64,000 nt of DNA from a virus. The notes below the pieces were generated by a model. That model was not told where the DNA came from. It searched no databases and saw only the letters and a program-made list of their open reading frames with translations. The position numbers and the translations under genes were made by a program. Of this stretch, positions 48,601 through 56,615 are shown in pieces (within the stretch, counting starts at the first letter, position 1; every line of letters begins with the position of its first letter). The stretch is taken from positions 1-64,000 of the IMG/VR virus record IMGVR_UViG_3300040781_000109; one strand, given 5' to 3'.

Positions 48601-48913
48601 TAATTAATGAGTTACTTGCTGATATTTCAATTGTTCTTCTAACTGATAAATCTACAGTTGTATTTAAATCATATGTAGTATTGGTGTAACCAATTCTGAC
48701 AGAATTGATGTTTGTGACGGATAAAGAAGAAGAAATGAACTGCAATCCGCTAATAGAAGTGTTTGAAGCACATATTACTGGGTAAGTGCTACCATTCTCG
48801 TAGAATAAGCCATCTAATACAATATTAAAAGTGTCGCTATTTATAGCACTTAAAGTAGTGGATGCTATATCTAATACTGAATTACCACCTCTTAACTTTA
48901 AATAATATTCCAT
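42641..48913 (-). CDS. Large adhesin with LamG, DUF2341 and Ig-like repeats
   Basis: 2090 residues. The N-terminal two thirds alternate concanavalin/LamG-like sandwiches (about 1-200, 550-700, 1080-1280) with two DUF2341-type modules (L-P-I-E-I-A-E-F-N-T and L-P-I-D-I-V-K-F-N-T, each followed by W-I/L-F-Y-G). Residues 1289-1949 are eight Ig-like repeats of about 83 residues. The last 141 residues have no repeats. This is a cell-surface-binding type of protein, here probably the tail fibre or long receptor-binding protein. It is read in one operon with 48919-49548. Confidence 0.85.
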   Translation of the reverse strand: MEYYLKLRGGNSVLDIASTTLSAINSDTFNIVLDGLFYENGSTYPVICASNTSISGLQFISSSLSVTNINSVRIGYTNTTYDLNTTVDLSVRRTIEISASNSLITIRVDGNIVVSNIPFQTDSVNSLLRLGNTSNGSALCDLYGFSITKNGVLLNDWQPSLSAATGDILFDSTGNSNILILNSIPSDDSKWVLGAFDLDVLNWPKRAEITKRSPSSSINSFTAVVTEKDLPGEIFDLAEQSDVYLKVNPNNTSANIFIDTGLSSPLANQKVEVKYKIGFDEPVFDYPGVFSNARLITVGDTSKGFEWGTSCTIQDSAPYIRFAEHNNILENSTITSSDVYEISVVREPNAADITLTELTRNEGGIFAVEDYTNSVFGAPVTLSLGGDFSGRSRNFNFYYCEIYYDDVLVSRISAGDFDANNVALIDSVSNTSFPLPQPAYSASSLRSTNTGSDIRLCLNRDGTGQLPIEIAEFNTVTRKATIWTRFDELSNGKSFWIFYGNIGITGFKPWDTYGENNVWQDSVLRSGPILEEIDSTATYAPSVTGNVTVTDGKFTLGAYIENGVVTYPSEVVSSRNFSISLWVRTQDSNSTGYIFTDGANVNNIFAEFLPDGISSSIGTGTTVVSSDFNGLIVKQEYNHYAFTHSNDGTYSIYVNGNLVGFGLSSPFTSLSENLSIGNNTALSRDLIGSISDLDVRNYTKSDVQILEEYKNQSDPASFWVSSTPESTSLTGIQLSEFLRRFELEGIAPSNSVEGLPVLITEDNLPSEFWDITESGENYLQFGAGSGIRIEKETRSTNVAYIFDLKINTSDLVFTTSQASSVYTFIQLSINSNGSFRVTSLLDGTSYDITSSTGLFTAGEKITVDFRLSFDTQTSYELYLNNILVLNSANIGNVLDPQWNLINAWHLNALSTSNGSLTYSISDADLYRLNVYTVSGGLLNNLLKDYDPAVSTNQTLVDVAGNANIALTAFPGFEQQQYLFQSEGGGDLRICENRDGTRRLPIDIVKFNTINRTAEIWVRFPTYSTIDRNIWLFYGREGSVQPLPNAQYGKYEVWQERYQRFNLDETSGVIASSSTGTNDATFNLPLPRLGPNQGQLFIPESGDSGVINLGSNDNLNTSQFTFSATIRPNSSLLNRQILSSDNSVAITDRFWQWFLTDTNFISIIVWSGSSIIIQETGTISLTDNVTHKVDFVYDGSAYKTYVNGVLDINQTDSRLMSVGGIGNTDYYLGSRGFQDGSNPGSEDDFAGEVFDAEILSGISKPIEYIEVESANILSPSTFWSVNSAPEDAFDRTPPVITVSGDPITFIGQFGSFTPFTFSATDDFDDDAEITSRVVITGEELVNTNVVGSYIIRYNVSDIVGNQAQEVIRTVVITDITPPELIVEFENNPVIVREFGSPKPIINALATDDIDDDAEITSRIQVTGYDDVNMNVIGSYEVRFDVSDLAGNQAPTQIRTIQVIDTIGPNLTILPQTTQTIRQFESPPEWIIIANDDYDGAIATSEVIIGGNLNVNVAGTYTVTFIVADSSGNFSEEISREVIVLDAQAPTITVFGNEPTVINEGDTLAEFGYEAFDNIDGNITANVSVSGFNEIDTNQVGEYQVIYSVTDSAGNVGVTIRTVIIRDVTKPTLEVNGKETTIIREGSTFVPFIPTAFDDVDGDISANVIVGGDTVNTTVPGTYILTFNVSDSANNAADEVVRTVIVRDRSVPIITLPPEFGDVVNIDEGDPIPDFNAQAFDEEDGDITNDIVVDGLSLVDVNTPNSYPITFTVSDSDGNQSDPITLTLIVNDITQPEFFVISGQNPVNVEQFGNIPPFELGAFDNVDNIISDRIQESGLNDINTDIVGTYEVLYSVTDVAGNSAQYIRIVNVLDVTRPTLTVTPTTNIIEVFAKEDEPQFVATAIDEVDGDISDRVVVTGFVDMNTPGVYILQFDVTDRSGNAAFPSVLRAVRVLESPVQTIVTSQAPDAKPVATSIVVGEDWDVLISVPNYEVPELIFGGSTTVETGVGEVISPLMCCNITANTETVDVEVYRLAEDTRYGFVSGLAIPGFDTIPIPMNGQFFKSGDLLEIRSSANGSIHAIISYTLGQSEEDDV
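43067..45049 (-). repeat. Eight Ig-like repeats (DUF5011/HYR type)
   Basis: Each unit begins D-x-x-x-P, has an acidic patch such as D-D-x-D-G-D-I and ends with V-x-D-x-x-G-N-x-A and R-T-V-x-V. All eight are close in length but diverged in DNA. Confidence 0.88.
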
Positions 48914-48918
48914 TATAA

Positions 48919-49548
48919 TTATGTCACTACATTAAAAGCGTTATCTACATATAGTGTCTGACCCTTATATTCATTTGGTATTACCTGAGTATAAAACCCT
49001 ACTTTCGAAACATTAAAAAATCTCGTAATCATAGTACCAGCTTGATTAGTTATTCTAGGAGAATGTAATTCGCACTCTGCTGATGTTTGAATTATAACAG
49101 AGTCACCGTTTGCCGTCTTTGTTAATACAACTCTATCCACTGTGCCTTTCGCAATAGCAAAATCATACTCTGTTTTATTAGCAAACGGATATGTAACTGT
49201 CTCTCCTATACCAAAGAAAGCATCAACTAAACCTTGTGAAATAATACCTTCATTTACAAGAATAGCTGCACCTGCTCTATTTAAATCCCCTTCAGGAGTA
49301 TTCGGGTCAATAGCGAAACCAATGGTTTCAGAACTCTTTATAATAGTTCGACATAATTCGCCAACTGTAGTTGGCGGTAAAGAAGGTAAAAGTTGCACTA
49401 ACGTTGGATTAGTAAATTCTGCTTCTATTTTTGATAACATCCCAGTCGTTCCAAAAAACTGCCCAGCCTTCCCAGGACTAATTGGACTATATTTGATTTG
49501 TGTTTCACCGCGAGCAATAGCAAGGGTATCGAAATCTTGTAAATTCAT
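48919..49548 (-). CDS. Virion-associated protein upstream of the adhesin
   Basis: 209 residues. MNLQDFDTLAIARGE, then GKAGQFFGTTGMLSKIEAEFT and a beta-like end (GFYTQVIPNEYKGQTLYV). Not recognised. Its position 5 nt before the adhesin suggests a fibre connector or chaperone. Confidence 0.6.
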   Translation of the reverse strand: MNLQDFDTLAIARGETQIKYSPISPGKAGQFFGTTGMLSKIEAEFTNPTLVQLLPSLPPTTVGELCRTIIKSSETIGFAIDPNTPEGDLNRAGAAILVNEGIISQGLVDAFFGIGETVTYPFANKTEYDFAIAKGTVDRVVLTKTANGDSVIIQTSAECELHSPRITNQAGTMITRFFNVSKVGFYTQVIPNEYKGQTLYVDNAFNVVT

Positions 49549-49554
49549 TTTCTT

Positions 49555-49941
49555 TTATCTCCAAAAATATGAATAGTGTTCTTCATCTGCTTCGAACGAT
49601 TCGTCGCAGTGGTTATCCTGTCCTGCCAGCTTCTTAAAACCAAAATCAATGAATTTCTCCATTGCTCTTGCAGTCATGGATGGCGTATTACTGTGTTTTC
49701 CGAATTTATTTGATAAGTATCCAACTTTACTAGAAACAGTCACGTCAGGATTTCCACCTAACGTCCTATTTACCAATTGATCTTGTCCAATCCATATACC
49801 CCACACGTATCTTTTATATTCTTTATCTTTTTTCCATAAAAGTGCAATGGTACATGGTATTGTTTCTACTTCGGCTAAGATTAATCTTAACCACAATAAA
49901 GCAATTGCTAATAAAAATAGTTTAGACTTAATACTATTCAT
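49555..49941 (-). CDS. Membrane or secreted protein
   Basis: 128 residues with a hydrophobic N-terminus (about 7-23) and T-I-A-L-L-W-K-K after it. The remaining 90 residues are polar with a cysteine at about 112. Late promoter at 49972. Function unknown; 8 nt overlap with the upstream gene. Confidence 0.6.
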   Translation of the reverse strand: MNSIKSKLFLLAIALLWLRLILAEVETIPCTIALLWKKDKEYKRYVWGIWIGQDQLVNRTLGGNPDVTVSSKVGYLSNKFGKHSNTPSMTARAMEKFIDFGFKKLAGQDNHCDESFEADEEHYSYFWR

Positions 49942-50299
49942 AAAATTCTCTCATTTGTTTTGCATTGTTTTTATTTATAACAATTTTTCTAGTTTTACCA
50001 TTTAACGATCTTTTAAAGTATATTATATCAAAATTAAGACACTCAAAAAGACTTTTCATATATATCATTCTTTTAATACCATCCTTAGGTTTGCATGTAT
50101 CCTCCTTCGTTAGCGCATGCGCCGAGCACGAGCCATTACCTTCATCTCTTACGAGACAACTCATCAAAAGATTATCTTTATCGGCAATACCTTCTTCTAT
50201 AATCCTGAATACATATATACCATCTACCAATTCATCAATTGAGACAGATTTGTTATTTTCAACTTTAATATCATATATTATTTTGTTTAACGTTACCAT
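49934..50299 (-). CDS. Hypothetical protein
   Basis: 121 residues, KIIYDIKVENNKSVSIDELVDGIY, then a lysine-rich end (RSLNGKTRKIVINKNNAK). No family recognised. Confidence 0.58.
   Translation of the reverse strand: MVTLNKIIYDIKVENNKSVSIDELVDGIYVFRIIEEGIADKDNLLMSCLVRDEGNGSCSAHALTKEDTCKPKDGIKRMIYMKSLFECLNFDIIYFKRSLNGKTRKIVINKNNAKQMREFYE
49972..49979 (-). promoter_or_regulatory. T4-type late promoter (TATAAATA)
   Basis: Exact match 31 nt before the 49555-49941 gene, inside the 3' end of the upstream coding region. Confidence 0.65.
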
Positions 50300-50364
50300 G
50301 TTTATTCTTCTTAGTTATTATTATTATTTAATACTTAGAAAAAATCAGAACGCTATCATAATAA

Positions 50365-50496
50365 TTATTTCTCTTTCCTAACTGCAGTATTTCGGCTACT
50401 GTGTCCACTGTTGTGAGTAGCCTTCTTTTCATTATCTTTAGCTTTTTTATCTAAACCAAATATCTTTTTAAATAAATTTATTATTTTTATTATCAT
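50365..50496 (-). CDS. 43-residue basic protein
   Basis: ATG preceded by GGAG. Product: hydrophobic-basic start (INLFKKIFGLDKK), then polar and histidine-rich. Function unknown. Confidence 0.5.
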   Translation of the reverse strand: MIIKIINLFKKIFGLDKKAKDNEKKATHNSGHSSRNTAVRKEK

Positions 50497-50511
50497 TGGA
50501 GTTTCTCCCAT

Positions 50512-51852
50512 TTAAATGTACGATTTTACTATATCAGCTGGGTACGAATCCATGCCATTTAGGTGCTTTTCGAACGCGGCTTTATCACCTTTTGCCATGA
50601 GTGCTGCGGCTTTTAGCATATCACCTTTATCAGCTCCACCGCCAGAATTAGCAAATTTAATCAGCTCTTTATAATCACCGATTGCCCCTTCAAATAAATT
50701 AACTTCTTCCGCAATTAAATCTTTTTTATCGACTGTCATTGAACCTGTACCAACCTTGACTTGTACCCTATCACCGTCCATACGAATAACTGTACCTGAC
50801 ACTTCATCTTTGGATAATGCGTTATATGACTTTGCGTTTTTGATTTTAACAGAATCGCCTTTTGTAAAACTTTCAGAAATATTAAAAGATTCGTTTTTCA
50901 TTCTATTGTATGCTGAAACAGTATCACTAACAAAATCGTCGTCATTCATTAAGCGTGTTACTTTAATTCTTGAGTTATTTTTATCAGCGGAAAGCATCTT
51001 ATTCATTGCACCTAAAATACCTTTTTGATCTAACTTGTTGTTAGATTTATAAATTGATTTGGCTAGTTCCACAGATTCAGATTCTGAAAGATTATCTTCT
51101 TTCTTAATAGCCTTGCTTATTTCTTTACGGCGATTTTTAAGATACTTATCTGAATCATCAACATCCCCGTCGTTGTCAATATCGGCATCGCCTTTACCAA
51201 CTGGATCCATTCCATCACCGTCATCAAGCTTTTTTGTTACTGGTGCTTTTTTGCCTTCATAAAGTTCTGGGAAAAAATCTTTAATATCATCTGTGTCCAT
51301 GTCATATTCTGGACCCTTTAGAAACGCTAATAAACTTTTCTTATCGCCGGTTATAAATGCTTGATTTTTACCATTGTGTTTGATTTTAATACCATATTTT
51401 CTTTCGGCGTTTTTAATACCATCGCCTGTGTGGTCAACATCAATAGTTAACTTTTGTTCAGTTAGAGCGTTGTTTACGAATAAGTCGACTAACTCACTCA
51501 TTGATTTATTTAACATCTTTGTTTCCTTAAGTTCTTTATTATTTGTTGTATTTATATTATCAAGATCAACTTCTGTAGCTTCCTTGACGAAATAATATGG
51601 AATCGAACCAAATCTTTTCTTTAGTTCTCGTCCAATGACCTTTATTTGAAATTCTCTTGTACTACCAGATCCGCCTACTTCATAATCCGGTATACCAGTT
51701 TTTGCTAATTTTTTTAGTTGGTCGTCACTCAAAGAACTAATTTTTTTTTGAATGTCTCTTGGTTTACCATAGCCTGAAAACTTCCACGAAAATTTATTTA
51801 ATCTTCTGTCGATACCGTCAGACATAGCTTCTTCTATATTATGTTTATTCAT
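50512..51852 (-). CDS. Modular late protein with DxDxDG calcium-like loop
   Basis: 446 residues. Several short modules: RDIQKKISSLSDDQLKKL (about 33-50), an EF-hand-like ADIDNDGDVDDSDKY (about 222-236), and a KOW-like barrel (FTKGDSVKIKN, about 330-390). Like its neighbour it is built of domains joined by acidic helical linkers (LSESES, FNISES), some with L-x-E sites for the head protease. It overlaps the 51845 gene by 8 nt. Role inferred as prohead cargo or scaffold. Confidence 0.62.
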   Translation of the reverse strand: MNKHNIEEAMSDGIDRRLNKFSWKFSGYGKPRDIQKKISSLSDDQLKKLAKTGIPDYEVGGSGSTREFQIKVIGRELKKRFGSIPYYFVKEATEVDLDNINTTNNKELKETKMLNKSMSELVDLFVNNALTEQKLTIDVDHTGDGIKNAERKYGIKIKHNGKNQAFITGDKKSLLAFLKGPEYDMDTDDIKDFFPELYEGKKAPVTKKLDDGDGMDPVGKGDADIDNDGDVDDSDKYLKNRRKEISKAIKKEDNLSESESVELAKSIYKSNNKLDQKGILGAMNKMLSADKNNSRIKVTRLMNDDDFVSDTVSAYNRMKNESFNISESFTKGDSVKIKNAKSYNALSKDEVSGTVIRMDGDRVQVKVGTGSMTVDKKDLIAEEVNLFEGAIGDYKELIKFANSGGGADKGDMLKAAALMAKGDKAAFEKHLNGMDSYPADIVKSYI

Positions 51853-54800
51853 TAGTTAATCCTATAATACTTTCAGAATTAGCATCGTCTTCATTAAGTG
51901 ATTCAGTTACTAATCTAAATTGTTTACCTTTATTAAAAGATTTATTCATCATAGTTCGTGCAGCTTTTTTAGCAGAATCAGACGTAAACCAAGTCATTGG
52001 GTCACCAGCCTTATTCTTAAGTACTTTGCCATCAATAGTAAGTTTGAATACACTTTTTGCTTTTCTATTCGCAATTGGTATAAAATTAGGATCATTCTCT
52101 TTTTCTAATCCAGTATTGCGTTCTCTGTTTCTTAGACTATTTTGACTCCATCGGCCTTTGCCAAACGACTCTTTAATTTTACTAAATGTTTTTTTGCCTT
52201 CTCCAGGAGTAGAGTCTTTATAATTGTTTACTAGTTTATTAGTCCCGATATCACCAGCACCTCCTTCCTCATTCATTGATTTGAATTTATCTTCAATCCA
52301 ATCTGAAGACCCCATAATATAATCCTGTGGATTTTTATTTACTATTTTTTGAGCTGCATTCCTTGTAAGTTTAACGTTAATAATTTTTTTATTCTTTATA
52401 TCTAATACGCTATACCTAAACCCGGGTTTACGACTTTCAGTTTGCGTTTTGTCTTTAATTTCATCATACATATTTCTCAGACGTCTAACGTTAACATCCC
52501 ATACACCAGCAGCTTTCACAAGGTTTCGGCTAAAATCTTTTGGATTTTTAGCGTTCATATTAAATAATGTTTTTAGAGCTTGTTCATAATTTTTTCTAAA
52601 TATTGCTTTATCTAAAAACTTTGAAATAGTAGGAGCATAAAAACTAATTGCACCATCGAAGAATCGTTTTTCTTCTAAAGATTCTTCTATTCTTTTTATT
52701 ACCTTTGTTTCTTGAGAATATGCGACAGCTTCATTACCGTCTTCAAGATCTAAGTAAAATTTGCGCGCGGTAGGATTGCCATACTCCCCACGTCGAATAG
52801 AACGAATGGTGCCACGCTTTCCTTTATATGGGCCTTTTGTTATTTCAACATATGTCCCAATCTTTTTTGTTTCGTTAAGAGATGGTCTGCTTTCTTCTAA
52901 TGATTCGTTATATAAAACCTTAAGACGTTTAGTACCATGTCTATCACGTAAAATGGTTGCAATGATATCTGCTTTACCACCAAGATCCATTCCACTCGTA
53001 TCTAAACGGTTATTTTGTTGATAGATTCTTCTTAGATCTTTGACTGATTTAGATTTAAGTCCTTCGTATTCTTTATATAAAGGAGAATCTTTATTGATTG
53101 CTTCGTCTAAAGATTCTTTTGGTACACAATTTGGTACTAACTTTCCACCTTTCAGTTTCTTGCCAACCATTTCATGACTATCCCAGCATGGATCATCGTC
53201 CATTTTCTTTGCTTCTGATAGACCGCGTTTTTTCATTTCGTCAGCAACAAGCTTAGATTGTAATTTTGCAATCTTAGAACCAAAACGCCCAACTGAGTCT
53301 TTTGCCCATATCTGCAGTGTCTTATCAGTTAATCCCTTTACTTGGTCAACTATTTCTTTTTCAGTACGACTATCACCCACGCCAAAGAAAGACTTTTCGT
53401 ATGGCTTATCACCTTTAGCTTCGTTCTGTTTAGTATCTTTCATTCTCTGAATCATTAAACCTTGTGCTTTAGAACGGCTTAAGCCATATTTAGCATCCAT
53501 AATTTGAACGCCATTTTCAAAATCCTTCATGGTTCTAATAATAAGATCAACGTCTTTATCGGTTGGGCCTTTAGCTTCGTCTAGTGATTCTTCAATGTAT
53601 TTACTTTTTACCCAATAACTATCAGGATAATCTTGAGTTGAACCGAATCCTTGGTTAACACTAATCTTTCCACCAAAGCCAACGTGTACATTGTCCTTTT
53701 CAATAGCGGTTACTGTTCCGTATTTACCTTTATTTCTGCCATTATTAACTTTTACTTTAGATCCAATTTTGATAGCTTCGTCTAAAGATTCAGCAACACC
53801 TTGAGTTGACTTTTTGCATTTAGGACAAACATCGTCGTTCTTAGCCCATGCCTTTGCAGTCGATACTTCATCACATTTTAAACATGCAATCTTAGCAACT
53901 TCGACTAAATCTTCAACGCTTTCTGCTAATTCAATTATATCTTTAAAATTTAACACACCATCTCCTGTACTTTCGCAAACTTCTTGTTCTTTGTCTAATA
54001 TATCAGCAACTTCTTTATTACGTGCTTTATACATTTTAAAGCGCTTGTCGTATTTTACTGCACCGTCTTTTGTCAATAACAAATGTGGTCTTTTCATAAC
54101 TTTACTAATATCTGTACAACCTTCTGATATTTCTCTTTCTTCTAAAAAATTCTCAAACGCAATATTAATGTTCTCTTTCTTTGTTCTATTACTAAATCTT
54201 TCTTTTTCTTTTTTCTTTACAGAAGGTAACAGTTTCTTTGCGAGATTATCAATTTTACTTGTTGGCATTTTTTTAATTTTATCATCTATTTGCTGTCTTT
54301 GCGCATATCCTAACTCACTAAAGGATTTTTCTTTCGCAAATTTATCTTTCATCACGTTTATCGCCTGTTTACGAGCTCGGTCTTTCAATTTAGAGCCAGT
54401 TGCCAATTTCTTAGCAGCTCTTTCTCGACCTCGCTTTATTTTAGGTGCAGCCTTTCTCATAATAATTGCACGTTTTCTACGCTGTGCATTCGTTAGCGCT
54501 TCATATATAACTTCTTCATTAATATTCATACCTTTACGTATAGTGACTAAAATCTCTTCTGCACTTGACTGTAATTTTCTAGGAAGACCTTTAGTAAATT
54601 CTTCAAGGTTATTATCAACAGCCAATGCTCTCATTTTAGACGCAGACACGCCAGATACGCCTTCTGCGTCAGGATCACGTTCACCTGCTGACACAACTTC
54701 AATTGAATCGTATGTATAATCTTTTCCATTATAGTTGTTTAGCAAATCATCAAACGCATCTACACGGTCGGAACCAGCAACGAATATGATATTCTTATAC

Positions 54801-55159
54801 TTGGATTGAAGTTCCACCAAAACCTGTATAGGAGTCTTTGCCTTTGATTTAGTAATAATGATTCCGAACGCACGTTGTGCATACTTTATTTTTTGGTCAT
54901 ACGTTAATGGATTTTTCTTAGCATCGTTACTATGCGATAAGAATATCATAGGAGTAGCATTTTCTTTACCAGCAATGCTAATTATTTTATTCACGAGTTT
55001 TTCATGACCGATTGTGATAGGATTCATACGACCAAAACTAATAACAGCAAGGTCTTGCTTCTTTGCTTCGTTTAGTCTAGGTTCAGTATTAATATATTTT
55101 TTAGGATCAAATTCTTTACGAGATATAGACTTTTTATTATTTGGTTTTTTGTCGTCCAT
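51845..55159 (-). CDS. Giant modular protein with nucleotidyltransferase domain and L-x-E linkers
   Basis: 1104 residues. At the N-terminus, after RLNEA (29-32), a nucleotidyltransferase of the HxGH family: FGRMNPITIGHEKL (42-55) and V-S-A-S-K-M-R (171-177). Then a basic part, a zinc ribbon (C426, C429, C445, C448), KOW-like modules (about 463-500 and 767-800) and helical modules. Between them recur SLDEA (about 458-462, 525-529, 683-687), SLEE, SLNE and GLSEA, which fit the (L/I)-x-E cut site of the T4-type prohead protease. A late promoter precedes it. The picture is a polyprotein packed in the head and cut into several peptides. Confidence 0.72.
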   Translation of the reverse strand: MDDKKPNNKKSISRKEFDPKKYINTEPRLNEAKKQDLAVISFGRMNPITIGHEKLVNKIISIAGKENATPMIFLSHSNDAKKNPLTYDQKIKYAQRAFGIIITKSKAKTPIQVLVELQSKYKNIIFVAGSDRVDAFDDLLNNYNGKDYTYDSIEVVSAGERDPDAEGVSGVSASKMRALAVDNNLEEFTKGLPRKLQSSAEEILVTIRKGMNINEEVIYEALTNAQRRKRAIIMRKAAPKIKRGRERAAKKLATGSKLKDRARKQAINVMKDKFAKEKSFSELGYAQRQQIDDKIKKMPTSKIDNLAKKLLPSVKKKEKERFSNRTKKENINIAFENFLEEREISEGCTDISKVMKRPHLLLTKDGAVKYDKRFKMYKARNKEVADILDKEQEVCESTGDGVLNFKDIIELAESVEDLVEVAKIACLKCDEVSTAKAWAKNDDVCPKCKKSTQGVAESLDEAIKIGSKVKVNNGRNKGKYGTVTAIEKDNVHVGFGGKISVNQGFGSTQDYPDSYWVKSKYIEESLDEAKGPTDKDVDLIIRTMKDFENGVQIMDAKYGLSRSKAQGLMIQRMKDTKQNEAKGDKPYEKSFFGVGDSRTEKEIVDQVKGLTDKTLQIWAKDSVGRFGSKIAKLQSKLVADEMKKRGLSEAKKMDDDPCWDSHEMVGKKLKGGKLVPNCVPKESLDEAINKDSPLYKEYEGLKSKSVKDLRRIYQQNNRLDTSGMDLGGKADIIATILRDRHGTKRLKVLYNESLEESRPSLNETKKIGTYVEITKGPYKGKRGTIRSIRRGEYGNPTARKFYLDLEDGNEAVAYSQETKVIKRIEESLEEKRFFDGAISFYAPTISKFLDKAIFRKNYEQALKTLFNMNAKNPKDFSRNLVKAAGVWDVNVRRLRNMYDEIKDKTQTESRKPGFRYSVLDIKNKKIINVKLTRNAAQKIVNKNPQDYIMGSSDWIEDKFKSMNEEGGAGDIGTNKLVNNYKDSTPGEGKKTFSKIKESFGKGRWSQNSLRNRERNTGLEKENDPNFIPIANRKAKSVFKLTIDGKVLKNKAGDPMTWFTSDSAKKAARTMMNKSFNKGKQFRLVTESLNEDDANSESIIGLTNE

Positions 55160-55196
55160 AAGATAATGCCTCTTTAATTACTTTATTATATTTGAT

Positions 55197-55919
55197 CTAT
55201 TTATAATTTTGAAGAAAGGATGGAATGAAAGGATAATTTCTATTTGCTGATTTATCCCATATTGTCGATTCTCTTAACCATCCGACTGCTGGAGTGGGAG
55301 ATACGATCGCTAAAGGAACTTTCGTTTTGCGTTGATTAAGTATGAAATACGCGTTATCAACACAACCCAGTCTGCCAATTGTTTCTATTTCATGTATTAA
55401 AAAACGTGCAGTTCCTTTAGTCATTGCATATGCATGAGCACCTTCATGCCCTCTTAGACCGATAAGTTCTTTGGGCCTGCCTGCTAACTTATGATCATAA
55501 CGATTTGGATCATTTGTTTTGTATCCTAACACAACGATGACACCGTCTGGTATTTTAATGTCATTTATATTATAATACATATAAGCATCATGTTCTAATA
55601 CAACGCCAACATCAAGATCACTTTCTGCTATTCTTTTCCAAATGGCAGCATGTCCTGCACTGCAACATTCTGCCTTTTCTCTGGCATGTGGATTTTCAAT
55701 TCTTGGTATATTCTTTACATCTGGTAAACGAATAGGCCGACCCTCACTTCTTGTTAGATTAATTCCTGTTAATGCCCAAGCATGTTTGCCAGACGTTTTA
55801 GAATATCCATTAAAGTATTCCCAATCTAAACCAACATCATCACAGGAGTCTGAACATACCTTTGCATACTCATTTGATAGTTTATCATCGATCTTTAATA
55901 TGAATGCTTTTGTTTTCAT
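55197..55919 (-). CDS. GT25-type glycosyltransferase
   Basis: 240 residues from ATG at 55919 (18 codons shorter than the longest frame). VVLEHDAYMYY-like acidic motif (E-H-D) in the centre, A-Y-A-M-T-K-G-T-A and P-V-like C-terminal part follow the family-25 LPS glycosyltransferases. It lies downstream of a GT32-like gene under a late promoter, so it may sugar-coat virion or host surface late. Confidence 0.78.
   Translation of the reverse strand: MKTKAFILKIDDKLSNEYAKVCSDSCDDVGLDWEYFNGYSKTSGKHAWALTGINLTRSEGRPIRLPDVKNIPRIENPHAREKAECCSAGHAAIWKRIAESDLDVGVVLEHDAYMYYNINDIKIPDGVIVVLGYKTNDPNRYDHKLAGRPKELIGLRGHEGAHAYAMTKGTARFLIHEIETIGRLGCVDNAYFILNQRKTKVPLAIVSPTPAVGWLRESTIWDKSANRNYPFIPSFLQNYK
55200..55207 (-). 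promoter_or_regulatory. T4-type late promoter (TATAAATA)
   Basis: Exact match, overlapping the GT25 gene stop and 41 nt before the giant modular protein. Confidence 0.72.
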
Positions 55920-55921
55920 CA

Positions 55922-56584
55922 CTATACACCATCCGAATATTTTTTCAACCATGCAAACCCAGTTGATCCCCAATATTGTTCTGCGTATACCTTACCTGGG
56001 CCATCATATCGTTTTGATCCTTTTGCATACCATTGAGGTATTAGTGTATAAGAAGGCCATCTTGTCAATTTATTATCAATGTCAGGTATTTTCTTCCACA
56101 ATTCAGATAAGAAATGGTTTCCTGTGAATAGATACGGATGTGATGTATTTAGTCGGTTTGCGGGTAATTTATTTAGAATTGAAATAATTATTCTTAGTAT
56201 TTCATTATCTTTATTTGCAGCAAGGATTGGTGACGTGTACCCAGGTTTTGCTTTTTCATTTTCAAACACTGTGTATGCGTGATTAGGTGGACTTGTAAAT
56301 AACTCGTCAACTGGTTCCAAACAAATAGAATCAGCTGATGGCCAAAATCCACCACGTTCATTAATGAGCTCGTAACGAATAACATCGTGAGCACCTGCAT
56401 AACAACCTGCGTTATAATACTTATCAACTAAATGCTGATTAATCCAAGTTCGTTCTTTTAACATTTTATCTGTAAAAATGTTATATTCCCAATCAGGGTG
56501 TTTATCTTTCCACGTATTCATCCATTTGGTTGGCGCAGGTTTTGGGCCAATCCAAATATGAGTTATCTTTTTCTCTATATTCAT
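55922..56584 (-). CDS. GT32-like glycosyltransferase with changed DxD
   Basis: 220 residues. KITHIWIGPKPAP, D-V-I-R-Y-E-L-I-N-E-R-G-G-F-W followed by PSADSICLEP. In the family the last segment carries a DxD; here it is A-D-S, so the metal site differs. The rest (GYTSPILAANKD, FLSELWKKIP) fits a sugar-transferring enzyme. The GT25 gene follows 2 nt later. Late promoter 24 nt upstream. Confidence 0.72.
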   Translation of the reverse strand: MNIEKKITHIWIGPKPAPTKWMNTWKDKHPDWEYNIFTDKMLKERTWINQHLVDKYYNAGCYAGAHDVIRYELINERGGFWPSADSICLEPVDELFTSPPNHAYTVFENEKAKPGYTSPILAANKDNEILRIIISILNKLPANRLNTSHPYLFTGNHFLSELWKKIPDIDNKLTRWPSYTLIPQWYAKGSKRYDGPGKVYAEQYWGSTGFAWLKKYSDGV

Positions 56585-56607
56585 TATATACTCCCATTAT
56601 ATGGATT

Positions 56608-56615
56608 TATTTATA
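56608..56615 (-). promoter_or_regulatory. T4-type late promoter (TATAAATA)
   Basis: Exact match 24 nt before the GT32-like gene. Confidence 0.72.

Noticed and set aside
53814-54719. 301-codon plus-strand ORF
   Set aside because: Antisense to the polyprotein gene; low-complexity shadow of charged helices, with no start signals.
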